NCBI RefSeq assembly: GCF_040802235.1
Contig: NC_133167.1
Location: forward strand, 46,002,001 to 46,066,000
Length of the DNA: 64,000 nucleotides
From: Manis javanica
Taxonomy: Eukaryota; Chordata; Mammalia; Pholidota; Manidae
Reading direction: 5' to 3'
The position numbers and the translations under genes are program-made. Shown here one piece after another: positions 10,745-23,394 of this stretch. How positions within the stretch are numbered: the first letter of the stretch is position 1; each line of letters opens with the position of its first letter. The notes under the pieces are model-generated. The model saw nothing but the letters and a program-made list of their open reading frames with translations, did not search any database and was not told the origin of the DNA.

Positions 10745-11390
10745 AAATTTAAGAAGTGAAAAACTCTTATTTGGAAAGCTGCAAAACTGTTGAAAAAAAT
10801 TAAAGAAAACCTAAATAAATGGAAACACTGCCATGTTTATGGATCAGAAGATTTAATATTGTTAAGATTACAGTTCTCTTCAAATTGATCTAGAGATTCA
10901 ACAAAATCCCAGATGCCATTTTGCATAAATGTACAGACTGATCGTAAAATACATATGGAAATGCACAGGATCCAGAATAGCCAAAACAGTCTTGAAAAAA
11001 GATGATCAAAGTTGGAGGATTCACAATTCTCCCATTTCAAAACTTAATACAAAGCTACAGTAATTATGACAGTATTGTACTGGCATAAGGCCAGACATAT
11101 AGACCAATGGAATAGAATTGAGAGTCCAAAAAAAACATTCAATTTATAGTCAATTGATTTTTCAAAGGTGCCAAGATAATTTAATGGAGAAAGATGTCTT
11201 TTCAACAAGTAGTGCTGGGGCAAATGGATATCTACATACAAAAGAATGAAGTTGGACCCCCTCTTTACACCACACATAAAAACTAACTCAAAATGGGGCA
11301 TAGACCTAGTGTGAGATAAAACTTTAAAAGTCTTAGAAGTAAAATAAGAGTAAATCTTCATAACCTTGCATTAGCAGGAGCCTTCTTAGA
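10745..11390 (+). mobile_element. Older L1 ORF2 3' portion, sense
   Basis: Begins with a sequence equivalent to the pre-GRINIVK block (AAATGGAAACACTGCCATG, then TTAATATTGTTAAGAT). It continues through the AGCCAAAACAGTCTTGAAAA region, the CCAATGGAATAGAATTGAGA block, and AAATGGGGCATAGACCTA. These repeat motifs already present in L1-C, so this is a separate and more decayed element. No open frame of note. Confidence 0.8.
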
Positions 11391-11855
11391 TATGACATCA
11401 GAGTCTTGAATACTCTAAATTATGTTTTACAATTGTAGGAAAAATCTACAGTACTATCTGATGCAATAATGTTTCTTCTCTCTATATATATTTATATACA
11501 CACACACGCACATTATGTATAGAGGAAATGTTTAAGACAATTATAAATGGGGAAGAGAAAATAGAGGTAACATTTTTATACTTCACTTGTATTGGTAACG
11601 TGATGACAACAGTAAACTCGTTAGTGATGGATACATAATGTAATACCTACAGCACCATATAAAAGGCTATGCAAAGAGATACATTCAAGAAGACTATAGA
11701 TAAATCAAAATGGATTTCTAAAAATGCTCAAATAACTCCTAGGAAGGCAAGAAAAGAAGATAGCATTCAGGGGCAGGAGCAGGGGAAGGGAACAAGCCAA
11801 AATTTAAAATGGCAGAATGCAGCTTTAAACTTATGAATAATTATATTAAATGTAG
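11391..11855. other. Unassigned AT-rich stretch between L1 pieces
   Basis: No gene or confidently named repeat. A short (AC)n near 11,500 and purine-rich sequence near 11,770. It may be decayed L1 3' sequence. Confidence 0.4.
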
Positions 11856-11859
11856 TCTA

Positions 11860-12110
11860 AGCACACTACTTAAAAGACAGATTGGCAGAGGTTTTTAAAA
11901 AAAATGTCCCAGCTATATATACTGTCTATAAACAACTCACTTGAAATATATAACAGATGCAGGTAAAAAGTAAAAGGACAGAATGTTTAAAACACATATG
12001 ATGTAAACATTAAACAAAGTACAGCAGTAGAGGCAGTATTAGTATCAGACAATAGTAGACTTTAGAGCAAAGAAAATTACTATAGTTCTATAAGGTAATA
12101 CCATTAGGGG
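11860..12110 (+). mobile_element. Old L1 ORF2 endonuclease-region fragment, sense
   Basis: Sequence such as AGACAGATTGGCAGAG, CTGTCTATAAACAACTCACTT and GTATCAGACAATAGTAGACTT parallels the QETH to ISDKVDF segment of old L1 endonucleases. It is heavily mutated with no open frame. Called from pattern similarity only. Confidence 0.6.
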
Positions 12111-12479
12111 AACCTGAGCAAAAGATACATAAGATTTATCTGTGTTTTTCTACAATTACACATACATCTACAATTATTTGAAAATAAGTTCAATTAAAAA
12201 AATTTCATTAGACTTGATTTTCATCTTACTGCAGGCAGCATTTTTCAAAGCTTCAATATAATTTGCTAGTAAACTTAGTATTTGAGATTGCCCACATTGC
12301 CACCAGCCTCAGATATTAATATAGGCCTTTTTGGAGGGAGGAGAGGGAAATGTCATCATCCCTGACATGTGAAGAAAACTTGCCTGCTTACTCGATTACA
12401 TAAACAAAAAATGAGAGAAATCAAACCCTAGTTTTACTTCCTGAAGCCTTGCGCCTTTGTTTCTGGGAATTACTTCAGT

Positions 12480-14090
12480 TTAAGTACAACTTTTTCATTT
12501 TTAAAGTGCATGAATTTTATATATACTGCTTACTGAATTTTTAAATTTACAACTTTACTTTTAAAGCACTTTTGGGTTTACAAAAAAATTGAGTGGAAGG
12601 GACAGAGAGTTCCCATATTCCCCCTATCTGCCCACCCTAGTTTCCCTATTACTAATACCTTCCATTAAGATGGTACATTTATTACAATTGGTCACTCAAT
12701 ATTATTACATTATTATTAACTAAAATCCATAGTTAAATTAGGATTCAGCTTTTATGTTTTACATTTTATGGATTTTGTCAAATGTGTAATGCCATGTATC
12801 CACCAATACAGTACCTTACTGAACAGTTTCACTGCCCTAGTTTCTCTTGTGCTCCACCTGTTCAGGCCTTCCTTCCTCCTGCTCCCTGAACCCCTGGCTA
12901 TCTCTGATCTTTTTATTACTGTCTCTACAGTTTTAGCATTTCTGGAATGTCATATAGTTGAAATCATATATATGCAGGCTTTTCAGATTGATGGCTTTCA
13001 CTTAGTAATGTGCCTTTAAGTTCCCTCCGTGTCTTTTCTTGCATAATAGCTCATTTATTTTCTTTTTCTTTTGCTGAATAATATTCCATTGTATTGATGT
13101 ACCACAGTTCATTTGTCCATTTACCTTTTGAAGGATAACTTGTTGCTTCCAAGTTTTGGCAATTATGAATAAGGCTGCTATAAACACTTGTGTGTAGGCT
13201 TTTGCATGGACATAAGTTTTCAAGTCATTTGAGTTAATACCAGGAAGTATAATTGCTGGATCATTGGTTGAGTTTGTTTAGTTTTGTAAGAAACTACCAA
13301 ACTATCTTCTAAACTGTCTATACCATTTTGCACTCCCACCAGCAATGAATGAGAGTTCCTGTTGCTCTATATCCTCACCAGCATTTGGTGGTGTCAGAGT
13401 TTTGGCTTTTAGCCAATCTAATAGATGTATGGTGGTATCTCATTGTTTTATTTTGTAATTCTCTGATGACATATGATGTTGAGTATCTTCATATGCTTAC
13501 TTTCCATCTGTATATTTTTAGTGAGATGTCTGCTCAGATCTTTTGCCCATTTTTAAATTGGGTTGTTTGTTTTCTTATTGCTGAGTTTTAAAAGTTGTCT
13601 ATAGATTTTGGATACCAGTCCTTTACCAGGTATGTGTTTTGCAAAGATTTTCTCCCAGCCCATGGGTTGTCTTTTCATTTTCTTAATGGTGTCTTTCACA
13701 AAGCAATTTTTTTTCATTTTAATTAAGTCCAACCTAGCAATTTTTTCTTCCATAGAATATGCTTTTGGGTGTTTTATCTAAAAAGTCATCACCAAACACC
13801 AAACCAAGATTTTCTCACATGTGATCTTCTAGGAGTTTTATGTTTTGACTTTACATTTATGTCGATGATACACTGAGTTTATTTTTGTGTAGGCTAGAAG
13901 ATCAGTGTCTAGATTCTTTTTTTTTTGTATACAGATGTGCAGTTGTTCCAGCACAATTTATTGAACAGATTCTCTTTGATCCTTTGTCAAAGGTCATTTG
14001 ACTATATTTGTGTGGTTCTATTTCAGGTTCTCTGTTCTGTTCCACTAGTCTTGTCAGTAGCCTTTTAATAACTTCCCTTATTTGCTCATG
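12480..14090 (-). mobile_element. Old L1 3' end (L1M type), antisense
   Basis: Contains hallmarks of L1M 3' sequence read in reverse: GCTGAATAATATTCCATTGT, the CATTTGTCCATTTACC segment, CATTTTGCACTCCCACCAGC, AGATGTCTGCTCAGATCTTT, and GTTGTCTTTTCATTTTCTTA. The left limit is roughly where the 3'UTR begins near 12,480. Small open frames here, such as 13,553-13,753 on the minus strand, are remnants and not genes. Confidence 0.85.
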
Positions 14091-14139
14091 CTGAATTGAG
14101 TTGAATTTTTATCAGTTGCAGCTGAAATATCACTGTTTA

Positions 14140-14330
14140 ATTCAAGCACTTGGTATACATGCCAAGCACTGTGCTAATTTCTTTACATAAATTTAATCAC
14201 AACAGTCTTGAAATAAATGAAGAAACTTGGGGTTTGAGAGTTTAAGTAACATATTTAAGATCATATCACTAATATAAAGTGATCTAGGTCTGTTTGCTTG
14301 TCTATACTATATACTGCCTGTCAAAGATGA
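14140..14330 (+). repeat. MIR SINE fragment
   Basis: Shows GCCAAGCACTGTGCTAA, then TTTAATCACAACAGTC, then a decayed GAAACTTGGGGTTTGAGAG and AAGTAACATATTTAAG. This is the MIR core and 3' order. An old mammalian tRNA-derived SINE. Confidence 0.75.
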
Positions 14331-14479
14331 CTTTGTTCCTCCTCACTTGGACTCTTAAAGTTGCTCTAGTAGTCTCTTGTCTGTTAATTACTGTCTTTAA
14401 TTACACTATAGTTGCCTTCTAAATTGAATACTGACTCCTTAGCCAGCATTTAAAGGCTAAGCTACTTCAGCTTTTTTCC

Positions 14480-14885
14480 TGTACTCGCTTACATGCTCAG
14501 TGGGACTTCTCTATGATCTTATATTACATCCTCTGCTTTACTACATCAGCATATGACCTAGCCTATTTCTTATACTTGCTGTATCTCCAAGTATTAAAAT
14601 TCCTCTTATCAGACTCCATCCCAAATGCCATCTTCTTCCTTAACCCTTCTCAGTTTTGTATCTCCACTCTGCCCTAACTGGAATTGAGAACTCCCTCTTT
14701 AAAATAACCAAAGCATTCCATTTAAATCTCAGTCGTGGCACATCTTATGCTTTGTGTTTTAATTTTATGAATTTGACTAATCCTTACTACTAGACTGCCA
14801 CCTCCTCCACAGCTTGTATACCATGCAGAACCTGACACTCAGTAGAAAAAAATGTACTGAGTATATAATGTTCATATGAAAACCT
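14480..14885 (+). repeat. L2 LINE 3' end
   Basis: ACTCCATCCCAAATGCCATC, TCTTCCTTAACCCTTCT, TACTACTAGACTGCCA, and ACCTGACACTCAGTAGA followed by a degenerate tail are the familiar order of L2 3' ends. Highly diverged. Confidence 0.65.
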
Positions 14886-15535
14886 GCACTAAATGCTGGG
14901 CTGGCAAAGATAAAAGTCATATAGCCAGTGCCTTAAGTGTGCCTAATCTAGTAGGAGAAGCCAGACCAGAACTCAATTACTTTTCTGTAATTTAAGTTCT
15001 AATATGAAAAGTAAGCCACCAGTACTGGGGGGTGGAGCACAGCATATGGCATACTTAATGCAGTTTGAGTTCGGGAAAGAGCAAATTTAGCAGAGGACAA
15101 CAAATGGGAGTGAGGCTGCTGCATTAACAACATGCGCAATAGTGACAGCATCACACATTTGGAGTGCCGGTAGTTCAGATTAGCTATACTCTAGAGTTTG
15201 AGTTAAAGAATGGCAAAGGATGAAGCCAGAGAAGTAGAGGAGGGTGATATCTTCAAGAAATTTCTGAGTCTTGCAAAAGAGTTTGCATTTTTCTCCTGAA
15301 GGCATGAAAGTCATTGAAAGGTTTTAAGTGAGGAAATTTGACGATCTTACTTGTGCTTAGATGGACCACTCTGACAGTTTTGTGGATAAGAGATTGGAAT
15401 TAGCTGAGACTAATAGCAAGAAGGAGGACCAGCTAGCAGAATCTGACACAAATAGACCAAGGAGAAGAAAGGACTTATTTAAGAGATATTTAGGAGACAG
15501 AATTTATATGACTTGGTGATGGGACAAAGTAGTTC
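14886..15535 (+). repeat. Old interspersed repeat, family not named
   Basis: Order of phrases: GGCAAAGATAAAAGTCATAT, a 'left ... AGGAGAAGCCAGACCAG' segment, then GAAAGGTTTTAAGTGAGG, ATCTTACTTGTGCTTAGATGG and ACCACTCTGACAG. The same order appears near 35,455-35,990 and 49,790-50,230, so this is an interspersed repeat and not a gene. Confidence 0.5.
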
Positions 15536-16264
15536 CATAAGATCATCTGGGGCTTCATCTAAACAGTATCTTTCTCATGCCAATTTAAAGAGCTAATTCT
15601 CCCTATTCCACTGTATAAATTACTGGGGTCCATCTCCTTCCTCTACATCACCACAGCCACCTTGCCAAGAGAGTCTCTACTACAAAAGGAATTTTTCAAG
15701 GAGGTTCTGCCTCCTTGAAGCAGAAGCCTCTGATGTAACTAGAAGATAAAAGAACCCCTGCTCACACTGCCAAACTTGGGCGAGATGTACTTCTAAAGTG
15801 AAAAATAGAACCCATTTTTTTCTTAGAAATAATGTTCAAAATAGCTGCTTAGGTATGTCATGTGTTAAATGGCCCCTTTATGGTCTATTCTAGGGAAAAA
15901 AAATGTTTATGGCATGACAGGTTGTAAACAACCTTCTCTTAAAAAATCTTGAAAATTTGGTTGAGGACTTCCTATATATACTGGTATACCAAGGAGTGGA
16001 GAACAGTTCACCTCCACAAGAAGGGATATTTTATTGCTGTCACATAATGATAATAATGATAATAAAGTAGAACTGTTTTTATTTTGTTTTATTATTGTCT
16101 TTAAATTTTCTTGTAGATAATGCACCCCTTGTTGCCTGCTCCAAATACAAATACTTCTATTCTCCCCTCCACCCCACTACTTGGTATACTGCTGCTTTTA
16201 TATGAATTAGAAATTGGGAAGTGGAAATCAGAGGGGTATTGTGAGACAAGAAAGAATTCTGAAG
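15536..16264. other. No recognisable feature
   Basis: AT-rich sequence with a short (ATAATG)n-like run near 16,045. Open frames are short and I recognise none of them. Confidence 0.5.
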
Positions 16265-16455
16265 GAAAAAACCTGGACACAAATCTCTGTTCTCCACTTC
16301 ACCAACAAGATGATCTAGGGCTAGTAACCACTTCTCTGAACTTCAGTTATCGCATCACTAAAATAGGCTTAAAATGTCTATTTTGTTGGGTATTAAATCA
16401 TGTAATGTATTTAAAGCACCTGGCACTAAGCATATATGTTCTCAGAAAATACTAA
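16265..16455 (+). repeat. MIR SINE fragment
   Basis: Contains CTCTGAACTTCAGTTATCGC, a TAAAATAGGCTTAAAATG segment, GTATTAAATCATGTAATGTA and AAAGCACCTGGCACTAAGC, which is the MIR order. Confidence 0.75.
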
Positions 16456-17845
16456 TTCTCTCCTATAGGAAACATTTTCCTATTTTCTGGCTGCCCAGGA
16501 TGTTTTGAATATATTTGCTATGTTTAGGGAATTTCCAGTCTTAGTGTAAGTGCTACTTCCCTAAGGTAGGCTCTGAAAACTAACTTCCAGCTTCTCACAG
16601 CTAGGGCACAGACATGTAACTTCGGCTTTAACATTCAGCACATCTGTGTAAGACTCTGATTTGGTTAGTAGCTTGAGGAAGGAAAGATTCTGCTTGGAAA
16701 CCAATTTGCTGATAAAACCATCTGATGTTTGGGGGTGGCTGTGTTTGAAAGGTTAAATTCTGAGTGCAGAAGTAGCCTTGGTGGGAGTGGCAGCCGTTGC
16801 TTGTAGTGTTTTGGGGGCAGTAATAAGTAGTGGTTGTGACTTCCTTGTTGGGCTGGTTCTACAGGGCAGTTACAAGCATTGTTCTGGAATCTTAGTTCCA
16901 TACCTGTTCCTCTAGCTTCCCAACAATTCTCTGAGTTCTCCCTTCTCCTCTTAAACTTCTTTACTGCTTACTCAGCCAGAATCAGCTTATGTTAGTTGCA
17001 ACTATGAGCCCTGACTGATTTCTTCTATGGTGTTGTTACCTGTGAATAGGCCAAGAAGAATGTCGAGGTAGATGCAGTAATAATGTAGTTTATATCACCT
17101 TAAGCAAAAGTATGTAGTTCTGGAAAGTAAATCCTAGAAAAGTTTAGTCATCTGTAAATGAGTGGAGATTGGGAAATAACAGCTTTTGGCAACATTATAA
17201 TAGAATACTTTTGCCAAGTTTCTCTTTTTCTATTACTACTGGAAATAGTTAAGAGAAGTTTCATGTGTCCCCCTCAAAAAAATTGTTTCAGAACCAGTTT
17301 ATAAAAAATTTTAATCCCTGGGTATTGATTCTGCAGAGCAGTCCCAAGTGAGTTTATCAGTTCAAGTCAAAACCAGAATCTAAATAAATCAGGCATTAAA
17401 CGGCATATTAACTTTCTGGAGCTCAACTCAGTTCCCTTAATCTCTTAGCAGCAGTAACAGAGTGGCAGCTCTCACTCATTGCAGTGGGGAAATAACAAAG
17501 CAAGAGTAAAATTGCTGTTGCAAAATGAAGCACATCACCACATTTCCATCTCATACATTATAGTTCATGAATCTCCCAGGAGCCAGAAAAACACAGTGAA
17601 GTCTTTAAAAGTGAATCCAGATGTCAGCCATCACCATAGCAGTGCTTTAATTATCAAGAAACAAAGAAATAACTCCTTAGGTGCATTCTAAGCAGGTGTT
17701 CCTTCACAGAAAGCAGAATAGCTAGAGAAACATCTGTGGCATTATATCTGCCTCAAAACTAGAGAAGAAAATGACAACCTAAATAAGAGAGACTACCCAG
17801 AGGGAGCATAGATGAATCACAGTTATTAGAATTTTGCAAGTTTTA
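16456..17845. other. Apparently unique AT-rich sequence
   Basis: No named repeat or gene seen. The small frames at 16,665-16,901 and 17,479-17,691 have no recognisable domain and are probably chance. Confidence 0.45.
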
Positions 17846-17920
17846 ATATATACAACATAATGACTGATTAATATTAATTACTCCATTTTACAGATCAGAA
17901 AACTGAGTGCCTTATATGAC
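17846..17920 (+). repeat. Short MIR remnant
   Basis: ATTACTCCATTTTACAGATC followed by AGAAAACTGAG is the conserved MIR 3' motif. Only this part is readable. Confidence 0.55.
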
Positions 17921-20900
17921 AAACCATTTCTAATTCAAAGTCTTTTGATCTTTAACAAGTTCACTACATAATAAATTTGTTTTGCTATATCTTTTAAGTA
18001 AGTATACCATATAGCACTGGGTGATTTTTTAGAAAACATGCATTTTAACACATCCCATTTCCATTTTAGGAAAATTAAAAAATAAAGATGAGCGGAAACC
18101 TTTAAAACATCTCTAGTAACTATTTTAAACTGGGATTTTAAAACTGGATCCATGATTGGGCTTCTGGGGATCTGTGAACCTCTAAAACTGAGCATAACAT
18201 GGCAATATGCATTCTTCTTTGGTGAGGGCCTATGTACATTTCATCAGGTTCTCAAAGTGTTTATCATTCAAAAATTAAGAACTATCTCTGTCCTGCTAGA
18301 TGTTATGTATGTGACTGGAAGAACAAAGACACCACCTACAACTCACAGCCTGAGAAGGAAGGTGGCCTTTGTCTAAAATGGGAAATGTGTCAACTCAAGT
18401 AGTAACTTTTAAAATTTGACTTGACCTTTGTGTGTGTGTGATGACCTTGCACAATTATAGAATATTAGGAAAATGTTTCCTTTCTTAACGTTTTAGTTTT
18501 AGTTTAGTTTGTGTGTGTGTGTGTCTGTGTATGTACAGTCTCACAGTTACCTGCTGTGTAGAAAATGAAGAGATGCTTTTGTAACTCATGTTGGTGGGAA
18601 GATCTGGCAGAAATAGTAAAGTAGCTACAAGGAGCAGCAGAGTCAAGATGGTGATAATGTGGATGAATGATAAAAACATGACTATACTTGACAGTAGAGG
18701 AGAAAAGCCAGTTGAAAAGGAGAGTGAGGAGATAAATAAGAAAATGAAGGAACTGATAAAGTCCCTTGAATGCAGAAAAGAGCTAAGAGGGAATTGGGGG
18801 ACAATCTTCCTTTGATGTTAATGGAAAGGCAAAATATTGAGATACCTTTTGTTGAAAAACACATCAGAAGGATGGGTTATTTTATGCTTTACACCAACCA
18901 TTCAACAAACTCTTAGTGAGAACTTACTATGTATGAAAAACTATGGATAAAAACATGTATAAGAAATAATTTTAGCCCAAGAAATTTACAGCATAACTGG
19001 GGAGACAAATATAAATCAGTCCTGCAAAGTAGCAGAATCACAACAAGGAATAGTAATGTTTGTGAGATAAAGGTGGGGGAGGTCAGAAAAGGCATTGAAG
19101 AGTGGTAATACAATCCGTCTTAAAATATGAGTAAGTTTTATTGTTCCCTGGCAAATAAGGGAAGAAGGGACAATGCAGGAAAAGAAAAAGTACAAAGAAA
19201 GCAAAAAGAAGAAGTACAAAGTCATGTAATGGTGAGAAAGCATGGCACAGACAAAAAATTGGCATGGTAGGAAAACAAAGAACTCAGTCGGTGGGAGCAT
19301 GGTTAGTACTGATGTTTTCTGCAAAAGCTCAGGGAAAGGAAAAGAGATCTTCAGCTGCGGCAGTGATGGTGGGGAGTTGGAAGAAAGGATTAACTAGAGA
19401 AATATTTAAGAAATAAGAGTCTCAGTATAAAGTACCTCTTGGGAAAGCCATGCCTCAAAGTTGCATTATCAACAAACCAAAATATTGTTACCTTAAAGTT
19501 AGAATCAAAGTCCCAAGCTGTTTATTTCTGTTGATAACTGTTTGAGCCAAATTTCCACTGAAATGCCCATCCTCATATTGCTCCAGTTGCTACCTGCAAG
19601 ACCTCACATTGCAAAAGTTGCAGTTCTTGCTGCCCTCCTATGCAGAAGCTGATTTTTTTCTCTCACACCCAAAGTACCTCAGGGCTAAGAGGCGGAATAG
19701 ATGGCTTTGCATCCCATAGCTTCTTTGAAACCTCACTCCCTTCTCTTTCTTCAAAACTCATTCCCCTTTCTTCCTCGTTACCAGTATTTAATGTCCTCCC
19801 TCTCATCTCATTCTTTGAGAATTTTGGCTTTTGGTTCAATCTTGATCTTCACCTCCCTCTCCTGTGACATCCTTAGAACTTTATATTCATGCAGGTGACT
19901 CATTCTGCATCTCAAGTTCTCGTCTACATTTCCATTTCCTAGAACTGCTCAGTCTTCTCACTTCCCACACCTTTTCCTCCATCCCGCCATAGCCACACTC
20001 CCATCTCCATTGCCTGGATTTATCAGAACCAAAGTTTGCACTATCTCTGAAATCTTGGCCAAAAGTAATTCACTTTTTTTTTTTTTTTTTACCATTATCC
20101 TTTTATCATTTCAGCTCTTTTTCTTTGGAATTTCTAGAGCCACAATTTGTCAATTAAATTGAGACTCCCAGTCCCCTGACCGACCCATTTTCATTATCAA
20201 TCAAGCCCCTTCTCCTTCTGCCTTCCTTGTTGTCTGGCTTAAATTCTATGGGTGATTATTATGATAACTCCTTTGATAATACCTAACTTTACTTCTTTAT
20301 TCATTCTGCCTGGAGAGAGAGAGAAACTTGTCTGATTGGGAAAATTGGAAAGAATATATTGGGCATGCTCAGCTCAACTTTGCCCCTTAGTAGTAAGCCT
20401 GCCTACATTCCCCAATACTCCTCTAAAGGAGTATTCCTGCAAAAATGGAAAGAGGCCTGTCCTGTGTTGATCTCTGGTGGGTGCACAAGCTAATTCTGGG
20501 GTTCATTATTAGGAAACCCATTCTGTTTTTCCTCTTGCCCATGGTGTTCCAGCTGTACCGGTCTTTGATTTTCTAGAACAATCAAACTCTTCAAACCTTC
20601 AGGACTTTTGCCTTTCTCTGATTCACTCTTTCTTCTGTTTTTGTTTTTGGCTTTTTTTTGTCTACCTCTTTATTTTTTCAAGTCTCAGTTTGGGATGAGG
20701 CAGGATAAGAGGCATAAATATGGGGCAGATTAGCAACCAAATACTAAATCTCATGTGTTTATTTTGGGAATTGGCGAATGGATAGCTACACACTCAGAAA
20801 AGGAAAGGAGTTAAAAGGAAAAGTAGCAAAGGTTCAGGGAGAAGAGGAATGAATACACAGGAGAGGAAAACTGAACGACGTCAAAAACAAGAAAAGGAAG

Positions 20901-21815
20901 GCAAAGGGGTTCTGGAATTTGTATCTTGCCTAATTATTCCTAATTATTCCCTTAAGATCCATTAGAAAAGAAAATTCTGCTGAAGGAAAAGAACTAAGCA
21001 GAATTTCTAAGGGAAGAGCACAGAACCAAGAACCCAAAGGGCAATTTGTAGTTGGGAGATTTTTCTTTTAAGGCAGCAAATACCTGCACAAAGATTTCAT
21101 TGAAGGAAATTTGATTATAAAGTTACTAGGGATGATTTAATCTTCTTTCATTGACTTGGAAACCAGGATAAAAGACTGACTTTCAGGAACAGACCAATTT
21201 AAAACAAACGTTAAAAAATATTTTTCAGGGGAGAAAAACTTCTAGCTATTAATACTTATTAAATTAGGATGTGGAGTTTTTAAATGAACATGTTTTTTAT
21301 AATAAACAGATAGGAAGAGATCATATAAATGCTAAAAATCCTGACAAAAATTAAATGTGGAAAGAAAAAATTATGAGTGTTACAAAACATCGATAGCAGG
21401 GTAATTTGAGCTATTAGTTTGTGCTTGTCCTCTCTTTACTTCCCTATATTTTTCTCTCCTTCCAGTTCAAGCAAACAGCCATGCTTTGCTTTCCCTTTGT
21501 CAGAGGAGTTTTGTAGTTGGTTTAGTTTAAAAGCAAAAGTTGCATATACTCAAGCTGTTTCCATCTTTTGTAAAAGTCAGTATTCATTACAGACATTACA
21601 GTGGCAACCACATTGGGGAGGGGAGGAAGGGTGGGCAGAAAGAGAAGTATCAACTGGGCAGGCTAGATCAGAGCTTCCAGACTGCTCTGAGTGTTACTGG
21701 TTAGAGTTGAGACCACAGTCAAGATAAGATGTTACTTCCAGGCTCATTCTACCAAAGTTGTAAGTTAATAACCCATGGAGTCCTTATTGAGACTTCTGCT
21801 TTCTCTTTTAGTATT
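17921..21815. other. Unassigned AT-rich stretch with minor low-complexity tracts
   Basis: Contains a short (GT)n near 18,510-18,530, an old repeat-like block near 18,895-19,145 resembling the unnamed family at 14,886, a pyrimidine-rich segment (19,630-20,010), and a poly-T run near 20,071-20,090. No exon-like open frame with flanking splice signals was recognised. Confidence 0.4.
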
Positions 21816-22350
21816 CATGTTATCTATTGCTGCATAAAAACTCCCCCAAAGGTTAGTGGCTTTAAACAACTATAATTTTATTATGTCTGATGATTTTATA
21901 TGTGGTAAGTTCAAAAAGGGATGGCCAGGAGATTCTTCTGCTCCATATGGCTTTGATTAGACAGCCATTTGGTAGTACTCAGCTGATGGCTGAGCTGGGC
22001 TGGAGAGTCAAAAACAATGTAACTCACCCACCTGTGTCTTGATATGGATACCTAAAGGCTGGGTTTAGGTGGGCCCCTCTCCCAGGTAGTCTGTCCTGCA
22101 CAATATTCAGACTTCTTACATGGATGCTCAGAGCTCCAAAAGGCAGCGTTTCAAGAGGCCCAGACAGAAGCCCCTAGGCTTTTTGTGACCTAGTCTCAGG
22201 AGTTCCAGAATATCACTTCCACCATATTCCATTGGTCAAGCAAGTCACTAAGACCAGTCAAGATTCAAGATGAGGAGGTATTAGGCCCCTCCTCTCAATG
22301 AGGAGAATGTCAAAGTATTTGTAGCCATCTTTAATCCACCACAGTTGAGC
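21816..22350 (+). repeat. Old interspersed repeat (TTGCTGCATAA.. type), family not certain
   Basis: Starts GTTATCTATTGCTGCATAAA and continues with AACTCCCCCAAAGGTTAGTG and GCTTTAAACAACTATAATTT. It later has a CTCAGCTGATGGCTGAG-like block and ACTTCCACCATATTCCATTG, and closes with CCATCTTTAATCCACCAC. This is a well-known old mammalian repeat layout, but I do not trust my memory of its family name. Confidence 0.65.
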
Positions 22351-22619
22351 TCTGCTTGTTGTGTCAACTGATAGCCCTATCTATACTATGCTGATCCTCC
22401 AGACCTTAGTTTCCCAGGAAATCATGTTCTTATACATCTTTTCATGTTTCATATTTACCAAATTTTTACTGTTTGTTCATATCCTGCCTTATTCCAAACA
22501 TTATTTTATGCCTGTTACCAAACAAATTGTCTTGGTTTTATTCCTTTTTAAACTTTAACTCTCTTATTGTTGGTCATTATTTACAAAAGTTTCACCTGGG
22601 ACAATAGCAATAGATTTGA

Positions 22620-22745
22620 TCTCTAAATTCTTATTTATATTTTATAAGAAGGAAAAAGTAGTTATTATTCACATTTTACAGGTGATTAAAGTAGGTGTGG
22701 AGAGGAAATTATCTAGCCTTAAACCGTATGTTAAATCTGTTAGAA
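22620..22745 (+). repeat. MIR SINE fragment
   Basis: GTAGTTATTATTCACATTTT, ACAGGTGATTAAAGTAG and GGAGAGGAAATTATCTAG follow the MIR 3' pattern. Confidence 0.6.
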
Positions 22746-22839
22746 AGACAAACTAGATAGAGTACAACTGCCCCCACATCTCCCACCTGAACCATTATCA
22801 CCCTTATCACCTGGTGGCCTTAATAACATGTACCATTTT

Positions 22840-22995
22840 TTCCTCAAATGGGATCTGTAGACCATCTGCAGCAAAAGTCATGGTGCTTTTCTGCTCCAAA
22901 ACCAAGGATTCAGATTCAGGAGATGGAGCTCAGTCAGGAATCTAACTTTTAACAACTCACAAGGTCACTCTTTGGTACAATAAACTTAAAAAAAA
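22840..22995 (+). repeat. MER5-like DNA transposon fossil
   Basis: GGGATCTGTAGACCATCTGC, GGTGCTTTTCTGCTCCAAA, GATTCAGATTCAGGAGATGG, and a TTTTAACAACTCACAAGG segment resemble the MER5A (hAT-Charlie) layout. Non-autonomous, with no coding capacity. Confidence 0.55.
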
Positions 22996-23059
22996 AAAGC
23001 CACTGTACTAGCTCTACTTCCCAACACAGTGAAGGAATTAGTCCTTTCTTTGCATGTAT

Positions 23060-23245
23060 TCTATGTCTGGTGTTATGTGTTATTTTTACATAGGCATTAC
23101 TACATGATTTAATTCTATAAAAACCTGTTGAGATAGGTTTTTTAAAAATCAGTTTTATAGCAGAGAAACTGAGGTTTGAGTTAGAAAACTTCCCAGTTGG
23201 TTACTGGAAGAAACAGTCTGGAAGGGTCCATGTCTGACTCCATCA
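23060..23245 (+). repeat. MIR SINE fragment
   Basis: GGTGTTATGTGTTATTTTTA, CATGATTTAATTCTATAAA, AACCTGTTGAGATAGG, then GCAGAGAAACTGAGGTTTGA. Confidence 0.7.
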
Positions 23246-23394
23246 CCCTGGATTTTAAAAATTATGACATGCTACATGTTTTAAATTTAGCATAAATACC
23301 TGTTAGACATAATAAATGTTACCATATATTTGGGATTATATTAATCTCATAGTGTACTGTAAACTATGACAAATTGATTAAACTCATTGATGTG

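Noticed and set aside
20877..20883. GACGTCA as a CRE
   Set aside because: Lacks the first T of the full site and sits in plain AT-rich DNA with no promoter nearby.
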